This document shows positions 1 through 8,197 of a DNA stretch of 64,000 nt, in pieces. The notes below the pieces were generated by a model. That model ran no database searches and was not told the DNA's origin. It was given only the letters and a program-made list of their open reading frames with translations. The stretch comes from an uncultured Eubacteriales bacterium (GTDB lineage: Bacteria; Bacillota; Clostridia; Peptostreptococcales; Anaerovoracaceae): the NCBI GenBank assembly GCA_902779185.1, contig CACZAM010000002.1, positions 1 to 64,000 on the forward strand, given 5' to 3'. The translations under genes were made by a program, and so were the position numbers. Positions within the stretch are counted from its first letter, which is position 1, and every line of letters begins with the position of its first letter.

Positions 1-65
1 TTCGCAAGGCTACTACTCTTACAAGTGCAGATCTGAAGCGTATGCTGAGATCAATGGCTAAATAA
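1..65 (+). CDS. rpmI: 50S ribosomal protein L35, C-terminal end (partial)
   Basis: The reading frame that starts at base 3 gives the 20-residue tail RKATTLTSADLKRMLRSMAK, ending with TAA at 63-65. This Arg/Lys-rich tail fits the C-terminus of ribosomal protein L35, and L35 is normally encoded directly upstream of L20 in the infC-rpmI-rplT operon. The start lies before the window. L35 is a small protein of the large ribosomal subunit. The identification rests on the short tail plus the position 17 bases before rplT. Confidence 0.85.
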   Translation, partial: RKATTLTSADLKRMLRSMAK

Positions 66-82
66 TCGGGGAGGTGTAACAA

Positions 83-436
83 ATGGCAAGAGTAAAGAAG
101 GGCGTAAACGCGCACAAGAGACATAAAAAGATCCTGAAGCAGGCTAAGGGATTCTACGGAAGAAGAAAGAACACATTCAGAGCCGCCAACCCGGCAGTTA
201 TGAGAAGCCTGAGATCGGCATATGTCGGCCGCAAGAACAAGAAGAGAGAATACAGAAGACTTTGGATCGCAAGAATCAATGCTGCATCCAGAGCAAACGG
301 ACTCAGCTACAGCAAGCTGATGAACGGCCTCAAGAAGGCAGGAATCGAGATCAACCGCAAGATGCTCTCTGAGATGGCTATCTTTGACGCGGCAGGATTC
401 GCTGAACTCTGCGAAACAGCTAAGAAGTTCAACTAA
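83..436 (+). CDS. rplT: 50S ribosomal protein L20
   Basis: This 117-residue protein has the family length and the typical start [18 protein letters not shown], followed by the [13 protein letters not shown] segment and the C-terminal globular part ending near [14 protein letters not shown]20 binds 23S rRNA and is needed early in large-subunit assembly. A strong ribosome-binding site (GGGGAGGTG) lies about 7 bases before the ATG. It follows rpmI, as in most bacteria. The stop codon TAA shares its last base with the ATG of the next small gene, so the two are probably translationally coupled. Confidence 0.98.
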   Translation: MARVKKGVNAHKRHKKILKQAKGFYGRRKNTFRAANPAVMRSLRSAYVGRKNKKREYRRLWIARINAASRANGLSYSKLMNGLKKAGIEINRKMLSEMAIFDAAGFAELCETAKKFN

Positions 437-624
437 TGGATTATTTTGTCAGCCATTTAGGGATAATTATAATAGCAGCTGCATTCGTGGCGCTCTGTGC
501 TGTAGTATGGTGGTATCTTACTGAAAGAAACGCAAAGCTTATCAGACAGAGGGCCGAAGCGAGGCGCAGAGCAGCGGAAACAGAGCAGCAGAATACTGGA
601 AAAGGTTCCGAAAAAGACGAATAA
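436..624 (+). CDS. Small single-pass membrane protein, unknown function
   Basis: This 62-residue protein starts in a TAATG overlap with rplT and ends just before an intrinsic terminator, so it is the last gene of the ribosomal operon. Residues about 8-29 form one hydrophobic helix (GIIIIAAAFVALCAVVWWYL). It is followed by a highly charged tail rich in Arg, Glu and Gln, which suggests an N-out/C-in anchor with a cytoplasmic charged helix. There is no Shine-Dalgarno of its own, so translation would depend on ribosomes finishing rplT. I do not recognise a family. The tight packing between rplT and the terminator supports it being a real gene. Confidence 0.6.
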   Translation: MDYFVSHLGIIIIAAAFVALCAVVWWYLTERNAKLIRQRAEARRRAAETEQQNTGKGSEKDE

Positions 625-627
625 CAG

Positions 628-656
628 AAAACTCCGGTCATGAGGCCGGAGTTTTT
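628..656 (+). terminator. Intrinsic terminator of the rpmI-rplT operon
   Basis: The inverted repeat ACTCCGG / CCGGAGT with a short loop is followed by TTTTT, directly after the small membrane protein gene. A very similar hairpin occurs at 26179-26204. Confidence 0.85.
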
Positions 657-733
657 GCATAGAAATGAATAATGATTCTATTTCGCTTTATTGATTCTTT
701 CGATGTTATCAGAAGTTAAAAAAGGACTCTTTT

Positions 734-750
734 ATTGGACTAGGTCTAAT
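734..750. promoter_or_regulatory. Candidate operator, copy 1 (imperfect 17-bp inverted repeat)
   Basis: The sequence ATTGGAC-TAG-GTCTAAT is a 7-3-7 inverted repeat with one mismatch between the arms. It overlaps the -35 element of the promoter at 735-763, a typical position for a repressor site. A near-identical site (14 of 17 bases, perfect arms) lies at 20817-20833, before the second half of the same gene system. The symmetry would suit a dimeric regulator such as a TetR-type protein. That assignment is inference, and no such regulator gene is in the window. Confidence 0.6.
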
Positions 751-763
751 AAAATGATATGAT
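735..763 (+). promoter_or_regulatory. SigA-type promoter of the CMD-ArsS-like operon
   Basis: TTGGAC (735-740) and TATGAT (758-763) are separated by 17 bases, close to the consensus. The promoter lies 35 bases before the start codon of the peroxidase-like gene. The inverted repeat at 734-750 covers the -35 box. A second inverted repeat, AAAATGAT / ATCATTTT at 751-758 and 772-779, lies around and after the -10 box and could form a leader hairpin. Confidence 0.7.
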
Positions 764-797
764 TTTATTACATCATTTTATATATAGGAGGAACAAA

Positions 798-1130
798 ATG
801 AATACATATTATAATCCTGATGATCTGGCAAAGTTCCCTACAATGGGAGAAGAAGCACCTGCTCTGTGGGATGCGTTTATGGGCTATTACGGACCGGTGA
901 TGGCTGACGGAGCTCTTACAGCAAGAGAAAAAGCTCTTATTGCTCTGGCAATATCGCACTCCGAAATGTGCCCTTACTGTATTGATTCCTATACCCAGAC
1001 CCTTCTTTCAATGGGTGTTGACGAGGAAGAGATGACTGAGGCCATTCATGTTGCAGCTGCAATGAAGGCAGGCATCACCCTCGTTCACGGTGTACAGATG
1101 AAGAATGTAGTAGATAAACTGGAACAGTAA
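798..1130 (+). CDS. CMD/AhpD-like peroxidase-like protein, ArsS-associated (YnjA type)
   Basis: This is a 110-residue carboxymuconolactone decarboxylase/AhpD-fold protein. It carries the redox motif C58-P-Y-C61 (SEMCPYCIDSYTQ) and the downstream helix EAIHVAAAMKAGITLVHG with the family histidines. AhpD-like proteins use the CxxC pair for thiol-disulfide or peroxide chemistry. Small members are repeatedly encoded beside ArsS-type radical SAM proteins ('arsenosugar biosynthesis-associated peroxidase-like'), and E. coli YnjA is a relative. The ATG at 798 is chosen because AGGAGG precedes it by 7 bases; the in-frame upstream start lies in the promoter. It is the first gene of a three-gene operon, 7 bases before the radical SAM gene. 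The substrate is unknown. Confidence 0.85.
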   Translation: MNTYYNPDDLAKFPTMGEEAPALWDAFMGYYGPVMADGALTAREKALIALAISHSEMCPYCIDSYTQTLLSMGVDEEEMTEAIHVAAAMKAGITLVHGVQMKNVVDKLEQ

Positions 1131-1137
1131 TAAAGAT

Positions 1138-2118
1138 ATGGATATGAGAGAACAATTCAGGGAGCTGGAATGCGTCCCTGCATTTGAATCAAAAATAACT
1201 GATCCTGCCATAGCAAGAACTGCTGAGATGAACGTACTGCAGATAAATGTCGGGCGTCTCTGTAATCTTGCCTGCAAACACTGCCACGTTGAGGCAGGAC
1301 CGAACAGAAAAGAAATAATGAGCAGGGAGGTCATGGAAGCCTGCCTTAAAGTGTATTCCGCCTGGGGATTTGAGACTATTGACATAACCGGCGGAGCACC
1401 TGAGATGAACCCTGATTTCAGATGGTTTGTTGAAGAATGCTGCAGGATATGCAATCATGTTATAGTAAGATCAAACATGGTCATATTGCTGGAGGAAGGA
1501 TATACGGATCTTCCGGAATTCTATGCAGGAAATAAGGTGGAGCTTTTTGTATCGCTTCCTCATTATAAAGCTAAGAAGACTGACAGACAGCGCGGCGACA
1601 AGGTGTTTGAAAGATCCATAGAAGTGCTTCAGAAACTGAATTCGCTCGGATATGGAAAGGATCCTGAGCTTGTGCTCAACATGGTTTATAATCCGGGAGG
1701 GGCTTTCTTCCCGCCTGATCAGACGACCATGGAAAATGAGTATAAAGAAAGGCTCGGTAAGGATTACGGCATAGTTTTTAACAATCTGTTCTGCATTACA
1801 AATAATCCGATGGGAAGATTCGGGGCTTTCCTTGTAAGTTCCGGAAACTTTGAAACCTATATGAAAAAGCTTCATGATGCTTTCAATCCTGCTACGCTCG
1901 AGAACATGATGTGCAGATTCCAGATTTCTGTAGGCTGGGACGGGTCACTTTATGACTGTGACTTCAATCAGGCGGCAGACATGAAGATAAGCACGGGTGA
2001 GACTATTTTTGATCTTGCAGGCAAGCCGTATGAATCCAGGGCAATCTGCTTTGATAAGCATTGCTACGCATGCACTGCCGGCGCGGGCTCGAGCTGCGGG
2101 GGTACGACTGAGGCATGA
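1138..2118 (+). CDS. arsS: Radical SAM/Cys-rich protein, ArsS-like
   Basis: This 326-residue radical SAM enzyme has the cluster motif C42-NLA-C46-KH-C49 inside a GRLCNLACKHCHVEAGP context. It ends in a Cys-rich domain, CFDKHCYACTAGAGSSCGG, which is the signature of the TIGR04167 family (ArsS, earlier 'rSAM/selenodomain'). Characterised ArsS proteins make a deoxyadenosyl-arsenic compound from SAM and dimethylarsenite in arsenosugar synthesis. Other members occur in gene sets linked by name to selenium. No ArsM methyltransferase is visible here, so the arsenic substrate is not established. All expected cysteines are Cys codons, with no in-frame TGA. The start could also be the ATG at 1144. The gene symbol denotes family membership only. 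Confidence 0.85.
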   Translation: MDMREQFRELECVPAFESKITDPAIARTAEMNVLQINVGRLCNLACKHCHVEAGPNRKEIMSREVMEACLKVYSAWGFETIDITGGAPEMNPDFRWFVEECCRICNHVIVRSNMVILLEEGYTDLPEFYAGNKVELFVSLPHYKAKKTDRQRGDKVFERSIEVLQKLNSLGYGKDPELVLNMVYNPGGAFFPPDQTTMENEYKERLGKDYGIVFNNLFCITNNPMGRFGAFLVSSGNFETYMKKLHDAFNPATLENMMCRFQISVGWDGSLYDCDFNQAADMKISTGETIFDLAGKPYESRAICFDKHCYACTAGAGSSCGGTTEA

Positions 2119-2139
2119 GCCTGAACAGAAAGGAGTATT

Positions 2140-2571
2140 ATGGATAAGGAACAGGTAGCCGGTCTGTTCATGAGAGGACAGGACTGCGGCCAGGTGGTTT
2201 TCAGCCATTATGCTGATGAACTTGGTATTACATATGATGAAGCCAACCGTATTGCTTCTGCTTTCGGCGGCGGCTCCGGTATCGGAGAGACATGCGGGGC
2301 AGTTATCGGTGCCTTGTTGGTGATCGGAATGAAGTACGGTCATAATGGTCCGGATGATATGGAGCGCAGAAATGTTCTCATGGCAAAGCGCGCTGAGTTC
2401 ATTGAGAAATGGAAAGAGCGCCGCGGTTCCTGCATGTGCAATGACCTGCTTGGTGATGATATCTCCACTCCAGAGGGACTCGGCAGGATACTCGAGGCAG
2501 GAACGATGTTTACTCTTTGCCCGGAACTGGTACTTGACGCCGTAGATATTATGGACAACATGGATCAATAA
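2140..2571 (+). CDS. C_GCAxxG_C_C family redox protein
   Basis: This 143-residue protein has the conserved layout of the C_GCAxxG_C_C family (TIGR01909 type). There is an N-terminal Cys in GQDCGQVV, the glycine-rich AFGGGSGIGETCGAVIGA segment, a middle SCMCNDLLGDDIST with two Cys, and CPELVLDAV near the end. The family is thought to be redox active or to bind metal, but it has no firmly known function. A strong AAAGGAG site precedes the ATG. It closes the operon begun at 798 and is followed by a strong terminator. In many relatives a further Cys occurs as ELLGCDIS; here that position is Asp, and an extra Cys sits four residues upstream. Confidence 0.85.
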   Translation: MDKEQVAGLFMRGQDCGQVVFSHYADELGITYDEANRIASAFGGGSGIGETCGAVIGALLVIGMKYGHNGPDDMERRNVLMAKRAEFIEKWKERRGSCMCNDLLGDDISTPEGLGRILEAGTMFTLCPELVLDAVDIMDNMDQ

Positions 2572-2610
2572 AAACCACTGCATTGTATTGATAATTAATA
2601 TTTATTAAGG

Positions 2611-2650
2611 AGCCCGTATAAAATGTAACGATTTTATGCGGGCTTTTTTT
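2611..2650 (+). terminator. Intrinsic terminator after the ArsS-like operon
   Basis: A long hairpin (AGCCCG-ATAAAAT paired with ATTTTAT-CGGGCT, with one bulge) is followed by TTTTTTT. It separates the first operon from the multi-rhodanese gene. Confidence 0.9.
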
Positions 2651-2717
2651 ATTGGTACTATTTATACAGTAGTTAGTGTGTTATCGCACGATTATGTATG
2701 GAGTTAAGGAGGATCAT

Positions 2718-5540
2718 ATGACAAGGAAATCGTCATTGATGAGCAAACTTCTGGTATTTATGCTGGCATTTGCTGTTGTGTTCACATACTCAGTATTGCC
2801 TATGAACCAGGCCTTTGCTGCATCAAAAAAACCGGGAAAAGTAAAACTTTCGTCGGTTAAGGCAACATCTTCTTCCACAATCAAGGTGACATGGAAGAAA
2901 GCATCGAATGCCAAAAAGTATCAGGTCTATATGGCAACATCAAAGAAGGGCAAGTATAAGAGAGTAGCGACTGTATCATCGTCAAAGAGATCTTATACAA
3001 AGAAAAGCCTCAAGGCAACAAAGAGGTATTACTTCAAGGTCAGGGCCATCAATGGCAAAAAAAAGGGCAAGTTCAGCGGATACAAATCTGCAAAGACTCC
3101 GAAGAAAGAAGTGCTGATCGATGCAAGAAAGCCTGAAGCATATGCAGGCTGGGCAATCGACGGCGACAAAAACGGCGGACATCTTAAGGGAGCTGTTAAC
3201 ATCTCTGCGCAGTGGCTTAATACAGCTTATTACGCTGAGGATGACAACGGATATAAGACAAGAGACGAAGCGATTGCAATGGCTCTTTCTGATTCCAAGA
3301 TCAAAAAGTCAGACAACATTGTAGTCTATGATACTAACGGCAAGGATGCGTCCAAGGTAGCAAAGTATCTCAAAGCAAAGGGCTATAAGACTGTTGCTGC
3401 AAAGAACTACTCTTCAAAGATCAATGCCAAGGACGCTAAACTGGTAACTTTCAAGAATTATAAACTCAACGTTCCTGCAGAGGTCGTGAAGAACATCTCC
3501 GACCATAAGGTAAAGGGAACGGCGCTTAATGCCAACGCAAAGTCGATAGTTGGAAACAGAAACATCCGTATCTTCCATGCAGAGTATGCTGCAGCCGGAA
3601 AGTATACAGATGACGGATACATGGAAGACAATCCGATAGACTGGACAAAGGCAGGCTACTATGAAGGGCATGTCCCGGGGGCAGAACCAATCAGCACTGA
3701 TGACTTTGAGCCTGAAAGATACAGAGACAGAGAGATCATCAATAATGGAGAAAACAAGGTTGACTGGATCGCAGATTATCTCCTGAGAAGCGACGATGAG
3801 CTCATTAATAAGCTCGCTCCGAAATACGGCTTCAAGAAGGATGACTTCGTAGTTGTAGTGGGTCCTGAACCAATGGCAACAACAAAGATCGCTGTTGTCA
3901 TGAAGTATCTGGGAATCGACAATGTTTATGTTATGAGCGGCGCTTACAACGAGTGGGATCTGAACGGATACGCTCTCGAAAAGAACAAAATCAACACGGT
4001 AGCTGAAGGCACAGACATCACATCAATCGGCAATCCGGATGTAATCGACAGCCAGGAAGAAGTTGCAGCTATGCTTGCAGATCCTTCAAAGTATCAGGTT
4101 ATCGACACACGAAGAGTAGAGGAATTCGAGGGTAAGCAGACTGGATATAGTTATCATGACATCGCAGGCCGCATCCCTGGCGCTGATATCAACTCGCCAT
4201 CCGGAATCGGCCATTCGAGCAGCATGTACTACTACAGAAACCCTGATAAGACAATGAGAAGCCCTGAGGTCATCGAGGCTATGTGGAAGTCACAGGGGGT
4301 CGATACAAGCAAGCACATGTCATTCTTCTGCGGATCAGGATGGAGAGCAGCCGAAGAGACATGGGATGCCTGGGTAATGGGATATAAAAACGCATCGCTG
4401 TACAATGATGGCTGGCAGGGATGGAGCAACGAGCAGCGTCCGTTCCTGGATAAGGACGGAAGACTTGTAAGAGTCAACAACGCAACAAGCACGATCGTTC
4501 CTGCAGCAGAAGGAGATATCGACTATGTAGCAATCCAGTCAAAGGAAGATAAATCAGACTGGGCGTCTTTCGGTATCGACGCTGGCAAGATCAAAAACTC
4601 TGACTACATTATCGACGTCAGACCTGAAAAGGGAGACAGCAGTGCGACAGTTAACGGATTTGTACCGGGAGCGGTTGAAGTGCCTGTAGGAAATCCGTAC
4701 ACAGAGGATCAGAAAGCGGCTATAAAGAAAGCTGCTGACAATCAGGCAGGGGGCGGCAGAATAGTTATCATCTGCGTGACCGGCAATAAGCTTGCCGCTA
4801 ATGCAATGGCAGCCCTTCAGGCATCTGGTGTCGACATGAAGAATGTCACATACCTCAGAGGAGGATTCGGCGCATGGAAGGCAAACTATCCTGTAGTTGC
4901 AGCAGATCAGAAGAGTGTAAGCGTTCCTGCATGGGTAACAGAGGGCGCCGGAAAAGACGGAGCTCTTGCAATGATTAAGAAAGATGACGGAAGTTTTGCA
5001 GAGGATCTGACACATCATGTGCTGGTCAATGAGAACGGTTCTAATGCTCCTGTAGCTCTCCTGAATACAAAAGCACTTCCGCTGCAGGTGTATAATGCTC
5101 TTGCTGAGATCAAGGGCGTTCCATGCGATAAATTCAATAAAGCACAGTGCATAGTTGACGGAGTTAACCAGAACGTGTTCCTGCCTGCTGACGCGCAGAA
5201 AATCAATGTAAGTTTCGAGTGGGATAAAGGAACAGCCACGATGAGTGACTTTTTCAAGCATGTAACAACAGCAACTAAGGACGTGAAAGCAGGAAGTAAG
5301 ATTGAGACTGAAGAGTATACAGCTGATATGAGATTCGGAGGCTGTGCGGAGAATATCCAGCAGTATTTTGACAGCCCGAGCGGCAATCAGACAGGCTGCA
5401 TCACATGCACATTCAGCTGCTGGATCGGAACAGTATCCAACGCTGCATACGCATACAGCACACAGGAGTCTCTTGTAAACAGGGCTAATGTACCTGCTGC
5501 AGGAACAGCTGTTACCGTTGTATACACGCTTGGCGAATAG
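2718..5540 (+). CDS. Secreted multi-rhodanese protein with FN3 and YdjY-like domains
   Basis: This 940-residue exported protein starts at the ATG after AAGGAGG. Residues 1-35 are a signal peptide ending near NQAFAASKK. A Lys-rich fibronectin type III module follows (about 38-125), then four rhodanese-like modules (about 130-760). The catalytic Cys is present only in the third (C538, FFCGSGWRA) and fourth (C686, ICVTGNKLA). In the first and second the loop reads YDTNGKD and VGPEPMA, so these look inactive. The C-terminus (about 765-940) is a YdjY-like domain with GCAENI and GCITCTFSCWIGTVSNA, shared with the lipoprotein at 20969-21661. E. coli YnjE is a multi-rhodanese protein encoded with YdjY. 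A role in extracytoplasmic sulfane (or selenium) transfer is inference. Confidence 0.8.
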   Translation: MTRKSSLMSKLLVFMLAFAVVFTYSVLPMNQAFAASKKPGKVKLSSVKATSSSTIKVTWKKASNAKKYQVYMATSKKGKYKRVATVSSSKRSYTKKSLKATKRYYFKVRAINGKKKGKFSGYKSAKTPKKEVLIDARKPEAYAGWAIDGDKNGGHLKGAVNISAQWLNTAYYAEDDNGYKTRDEAIAMALSDSKIKKSDNIVVYDTNGKDASKVAKYLKAKGYKTVAAKNYSSKINAKDAKLVTFKNYKLNVPAEVVKNISDHKVKGTALNANAKSIVGNRNIRIFHAEYAAAGKYTDDGYMEDNPIDWTKAGYYEGHVPGAEPISTDDFEPERYRDREIINNGENKVDWIADYLLRSDDELINKLAPKYGFKKDDFVVVVGPEPMATTKIAVVMKYLGIDNVYVMSGAYNEWDLNGYALEKNKINTVAEGTDITSIGNPDVIDSQEEVAAMLADPSKYQVIDTRRVEEFEGKQTGYSYHDIAGRIPGADINSPSGIGHSSSMYYYRNPDKTMRSPEVIEAMWKSQGVDTSKHMSFFCGSGWRAAEETWDAWVMGYKNASLYNDGWQGWSNEQRPFLDKDGRLVRVNNATSTIVPAAEGDIDYVAIQSKEDKSDWASFGIDAGKIKNSDYIIDVRPEKGDSSATVNGFVPGAVEVPVGNPYTEDQKAAIKKAADNQAGGGRIVIICVTGNKLAANAMAALQASGVDMKNVTYLRGGFGAWKANYPVVAADQKSVSVPAWVTEGAGKDGALAMIKKDDGSFAEDLTHHVLVNENGSNAPVALLNTKALPLQVYNALAEIKGVPCDKFNKAQCIVDGVNQNVFLPADAQKINVSFEWDKGTATMSDFFKHVTTATKDVKAGSKIETEEYTADMRFGGCAENIQQYFDSPSGNQTGCITCTFSCWIGTVSNAAYAYSTQESLVNRANVPAAGTAVTVVYTLGE

Positions 5541-5601
5541 TATTCTTCTCATAGTCAGATTAAGTATTTGGAAATACAGAAAATTTAATTCTGTAAGCAA
5601 G

Positions 5602-5635
5602 ACCGGGGTGGGCATCTGTCTGCCCCGGATCTTTT
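5602..5635 (+). terminator. Intrinsic terminator after the multi-rhodanese gene
   Basis: A GC-rich inverted repeat (CCGGGG ... CCCCGG, with further GGCA/TGCC pairing) is followed by ATCTTTT. The 226 bases between 5540 and 5768 hold this hairpin and an AT-rich stretch in which I see no convincing promoter. Confidence 0.75.
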
Positions 5636-5767
5636 GAATAATTGTTTGAGGGTATGGGTATTCCGTTGTTTTTTGATTAAAGATAATGACGCGATTTCAG
5701 ACTGGATATCATGTAAAATATAGATAATAATTGACTATAAATATGATATGTAAAAAGGTGTGTTTCT

Positions 5768-6730
5768 ATGATTTCAACCGAATGCTGTATACACTGTCAT
5801 AAATGCAGAGATAACTGCACATTTTTGTCAAAACATGGTATAGATATATGTGATGTTGGCAAGCTTAGAGAGCTTGCTTATCATTGCTTTCTTTGCGGAA
5901 GATGCGTTGCCGTATGTCCTGTAGGAATTGACGGAAGAGAGCTGATAATGGATATGAGGCGTGAACGTTCTGCTTCAGCTGAGCGCCCGGAGATTGAGGC
6001 TACTTTTAAAGGTGTTTTAGCTGAAAAAAGGGACTACAGATACCGAAACTGGAAGCATGTATCTTCCGGATCAGTTTTCTTTCCCGGATGCAACTTCCCG
6101 TCCATGTATCCTAAGACCAACAGAGCGCTTGTGAAGCTGTTCAGTGAGAAAGGGATCGGCACAGTATATGAGTGCTGCGGAAAGCCCGTAGCTGAACTTG
6201 GCTTTGCGGATGATGAACGCAGGATAATAAGCGAAATAAAGAACAGACTGAGTGCTGCGGGCGTAACTGAAGTGATTACGGCCTGCCCGAACTGCCGGAG
6301 TTTTTTTGGCGGCAGACTGGGTGTCAGGGTCAGAAGTGTCTATGACAAGCTTTATGAGCTCGGCTGCGGAAATGTCATTGTGGGCGACATGGAATTCTAT
6401 CTGCCATGTCCCGACAGGGAAGAGGGCAAATGGATCGAGGAAATCAGACCGTTCGTAAAAGGCAGTATAACAATTAATGACTCTGCCCAGTGCTGCGGTC
6501 TTGGCGGCAGCGCCGCAGTCTTTGAACATGACATAGCAGACGGGTTTGTAAAAAGCCTTGCAGAGAGCACCGGGAACAAAATATATACATACTGCGCTTC
6601 CTGTACGGGGAGGTTCAGAAGGTGCGGCTTAAAATCTGTTGAACATGTGCTGCCTCTGATAATGGGGACCGGCGAGCAGCCTGATATATACAAATCATAT
6701 ATCAACAGAGTGCTTACCAGATTCAAATGA
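5768..6730 (+). CDS. CCG-domain Fe-S oxidoreductase (GlpC/HdrB-like)
   Basis: This 320-residue protein has two N-terminal ferredoxin-type clusters, CCIHCHKCRDNC and CFLCGRCVAVCP. Two Cys-rich CCG motifs follow: the first as CNFPS...CCGKPVAELG, with CPNC between the repeats, and the second ending CCGLGGS with a late CASC. This is the layout of GlpC, HdrD/HdrB and LutA-like proteins, which move electrons to or from disulfides, quinones or a partner subunit. No FAD-linked or membrane partner is next to it. Context suggests it feeds electrons to the rhodanese/ArsS/YdjY system. There is an AAGGTG ribosome site before the ATG. Only 36 bases and no terminator separate it from the glycan cluster. Confidence 0.8.
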   Translation: MISTECCIHCHKCRDNCTFLSKHGIDICDVGKLRELAYHCFLCGRCVAVCPVGIDGRELIMDMRRERSASAERPEIEATFKGVLAEKRDYRYRNWKHVSSGSVFFPGCNFPSMYPKTNRALVKLFSEKGIGTVYECCGKPVAELGFADDERRIISEIKNRLSAAGVTEVITACPNCRSFFGGRLGVRVRSVYDKLYELGCGNVIVGDMEFYLPCPDREEGKWIEEIRPFVKGSITINDSAQCCGLGGSAAVFEHDIADGFVKSLAESTGNKIYTYCASCTGRFRRCGLKSVEHVLPLIMGTGEQPDIYKSYINRVLTRFK

Positions 6731-6766
6731 CAGGCAGGGAAGAACTGTAAAAAGACTGAGAGAAAC

Positions 6767-8053
6767 ATGAGAGCACAGGAGACAGAAAAAGACAGGATCT
6801 TAAGAATCAGGGGCAATGTTTCAGCAGCTCCTGCTTTTATGTTGTGCGCCGTGACTCTCGTAATGCTTATGCTGGATCTTGCGGTTCCTGCAATGAGCGA
6901 ATATCAGTATCAGGTATATCCTTTGCTCGTCAAGTGCACCGGGCTGGCGGGACTGATATGCGCATCTCTGTGTGTGAAAGACCTTATAAATGAAGACCGT
7001 ATGCGTTTTGATGCCGGTATCATTTGTTTTGTTCTTTTTCTTATCTGCGCAGCTGTCTCAACATGCATCAATGGCTTCAGCAGGGATGCGATGATGGGAA
7101 TTGAATACAGATATATCGGGATATTTGATATCTGCTCTTTCTTTCTCGCCTACATGCTTTGCAGCAGTAATATAAACAGTGAAAGCACCAGGCAGAAAGT
7201 GCTGATTGCCATCATGGCAGTTTCAGACTGTATCGCATCGATATTCCTGCTTGATATATTCATGCCGTTTGTGGAAGCTTTCAGGAACAAGAATGAGCCG
7301 TCTGCTGTTTTTTTTCATGGCAATCATTACGGTTACTTTCTGGTTATTGCTGTAATTGTTTCAGCGTGCATTTGTATTTCCGGGAAAGGAAAGCTGAGGA
7401 TGTTCGGTGCACTATCGTTCGGCCTTAATGTATTTGCACTTGCGGGGAATCGTTCAATGGGCTGTCTGCTTGCTGCAGGTGTCATACTCATACCGGAAGC
7501 TATTATAGTTTGCATAAAAGACAAAGAAAACAGAAAGGGTCTTATAGGAACATTTGTGATCCTTGCGCTGCTTATTGCAGTTGTACTTAAATACGAGTCA
7601 TTGCTGGTAGAGGACGCGATACTGGTTATTAAAGATGCAGCGGCGATACTGACAGGCATAGGTAACAGTTTTGCAGGGCATGGCAGACTTGAGCTCTGGC
7701 AGCTGACTGCTGAAATGATAAAAGAGAGGCCTCTCTTTGGATATGGCTGTGAAGGTATCAGCGCTGTATTGCTTGAAAGCACAGGCGTTGCAAATCCGCA
7801 CAATGAGGTGCTGACATACGCCGCGTTTTTCGGCATCCCGGCGGCAGTTCTGTATACTGTGGGAGTAATAATCACACTGGTAAAAGGATTCAGATCGGAA
7901 GACTTAGTTTCTATAGCTGCATGCTGTGCGGCGGCAGGATATTTTGTTTCATCGCTGTTTGGCGTGGCGATGTTTTATACAGAACCTTTTTTCTATATTC
8001 TTCTCGGACTGTCATGTAAGACAAAGCTGACAGAAGAACAAAAGCAGAATTAA
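6767..8053 (+). CDS. O-antigen ligase/polymerase family membrane protein
   Basis: This 428-residue protein is mostly transmembrane helices (about 10-12). It has the family's large external loop around residues 290-350, including GHGRLELWQLTAEMI, RPLFGYGCEGI and the NPHNEVLTYAAFFG motif typical of the Wzy_C/O-antigen ligase domain. Such proteins polymerise lipid-linked repeat units or transfer finished glycan to an acceptor. A second protein of this type is fused to a glycosyltransferase at 12621-14957, so one may polymerise and the other ligate. The ribosome site (GAGAGAAAC) is weak. It is the first gene of the glycan cluster and may be read from the upstream Fe-S gene. Confidence 0.85.
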   Translation: MRAQETEKDRILRIRGNVSAAPAFMLCAVTLVMLMLDLAVPAMSEYQYQVYPLLVKCTGLAGLICASLCVKDLINEDRMRFDAGIICFVLFLICAAVSTCINGFSRDAMMGIEYRYIGIFDICSFFLAYMLCSSNINSESTRQKVLIAIMAVSDCIASIFLLDIFMPFVEAFRNKNEPSAVFFHGNHYGYFLVIAVIVSACICISGKGKLRMFGALSFGLNVFALAGNRSMGCLLAAGVILIPEAIIVCIKDKENRKGLIGTFVILALLIAVVLKYESLLVEDAILVIKDAAAILTGIGNSFAGHGRLELWQLTAEMIKERPLFGYGCEGISAVLLESTGVANPHNEVLTYAAFFGIPAAVLYTVGVIITLVKGFRSEDLVSIAACCAAAGYFVSSLFGVAMFYTEPFFYILLGLSCKTKLTEEQKQN

Positions 8054-8110
8054 GCAACACATAAAGAAGTATTGATATTATCTATAACAGAAAGCAAAGT
8101 ATTCATATTA

Positions 8111-8139
8111 TTGCAAACCAATAAATTCAATAGTAGAAT
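8111..8139 (+). promoter_or_regulatory. SigA-type promoter before the Ig-like protein gene
   Basis: TTGCAA (8111-8116), a 17-base spacer and TAGAAT (8134-8139) lie 59 bases upstream of the start codon at 8198, in an AT-rich gap with no other gene. Confidence 0.6.
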
Positions 8140-8197
8140 AAATTGATATTATTCTTACAGCTTGGATAAAAGCACAAAACGGGAAGGTTGAGATATT

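Noticed and set aside
1138..2118. Selenocysteine in the ArsS-like protein
   Set aside because: Some family members use Sec, so I looked for in-frame TGA; every expected Cys is a TGC/TGT codon and the gene ends at a normal TGA after the Cys-rich tail.
4554..5615. 353-codon minus-strand open frame opposite the rhodanese gene
   Set aside because: Antisense to rhodanese and YdjY domains with conserved Cys motifs; it is Cys/Ser-rich only by codon mirroring.
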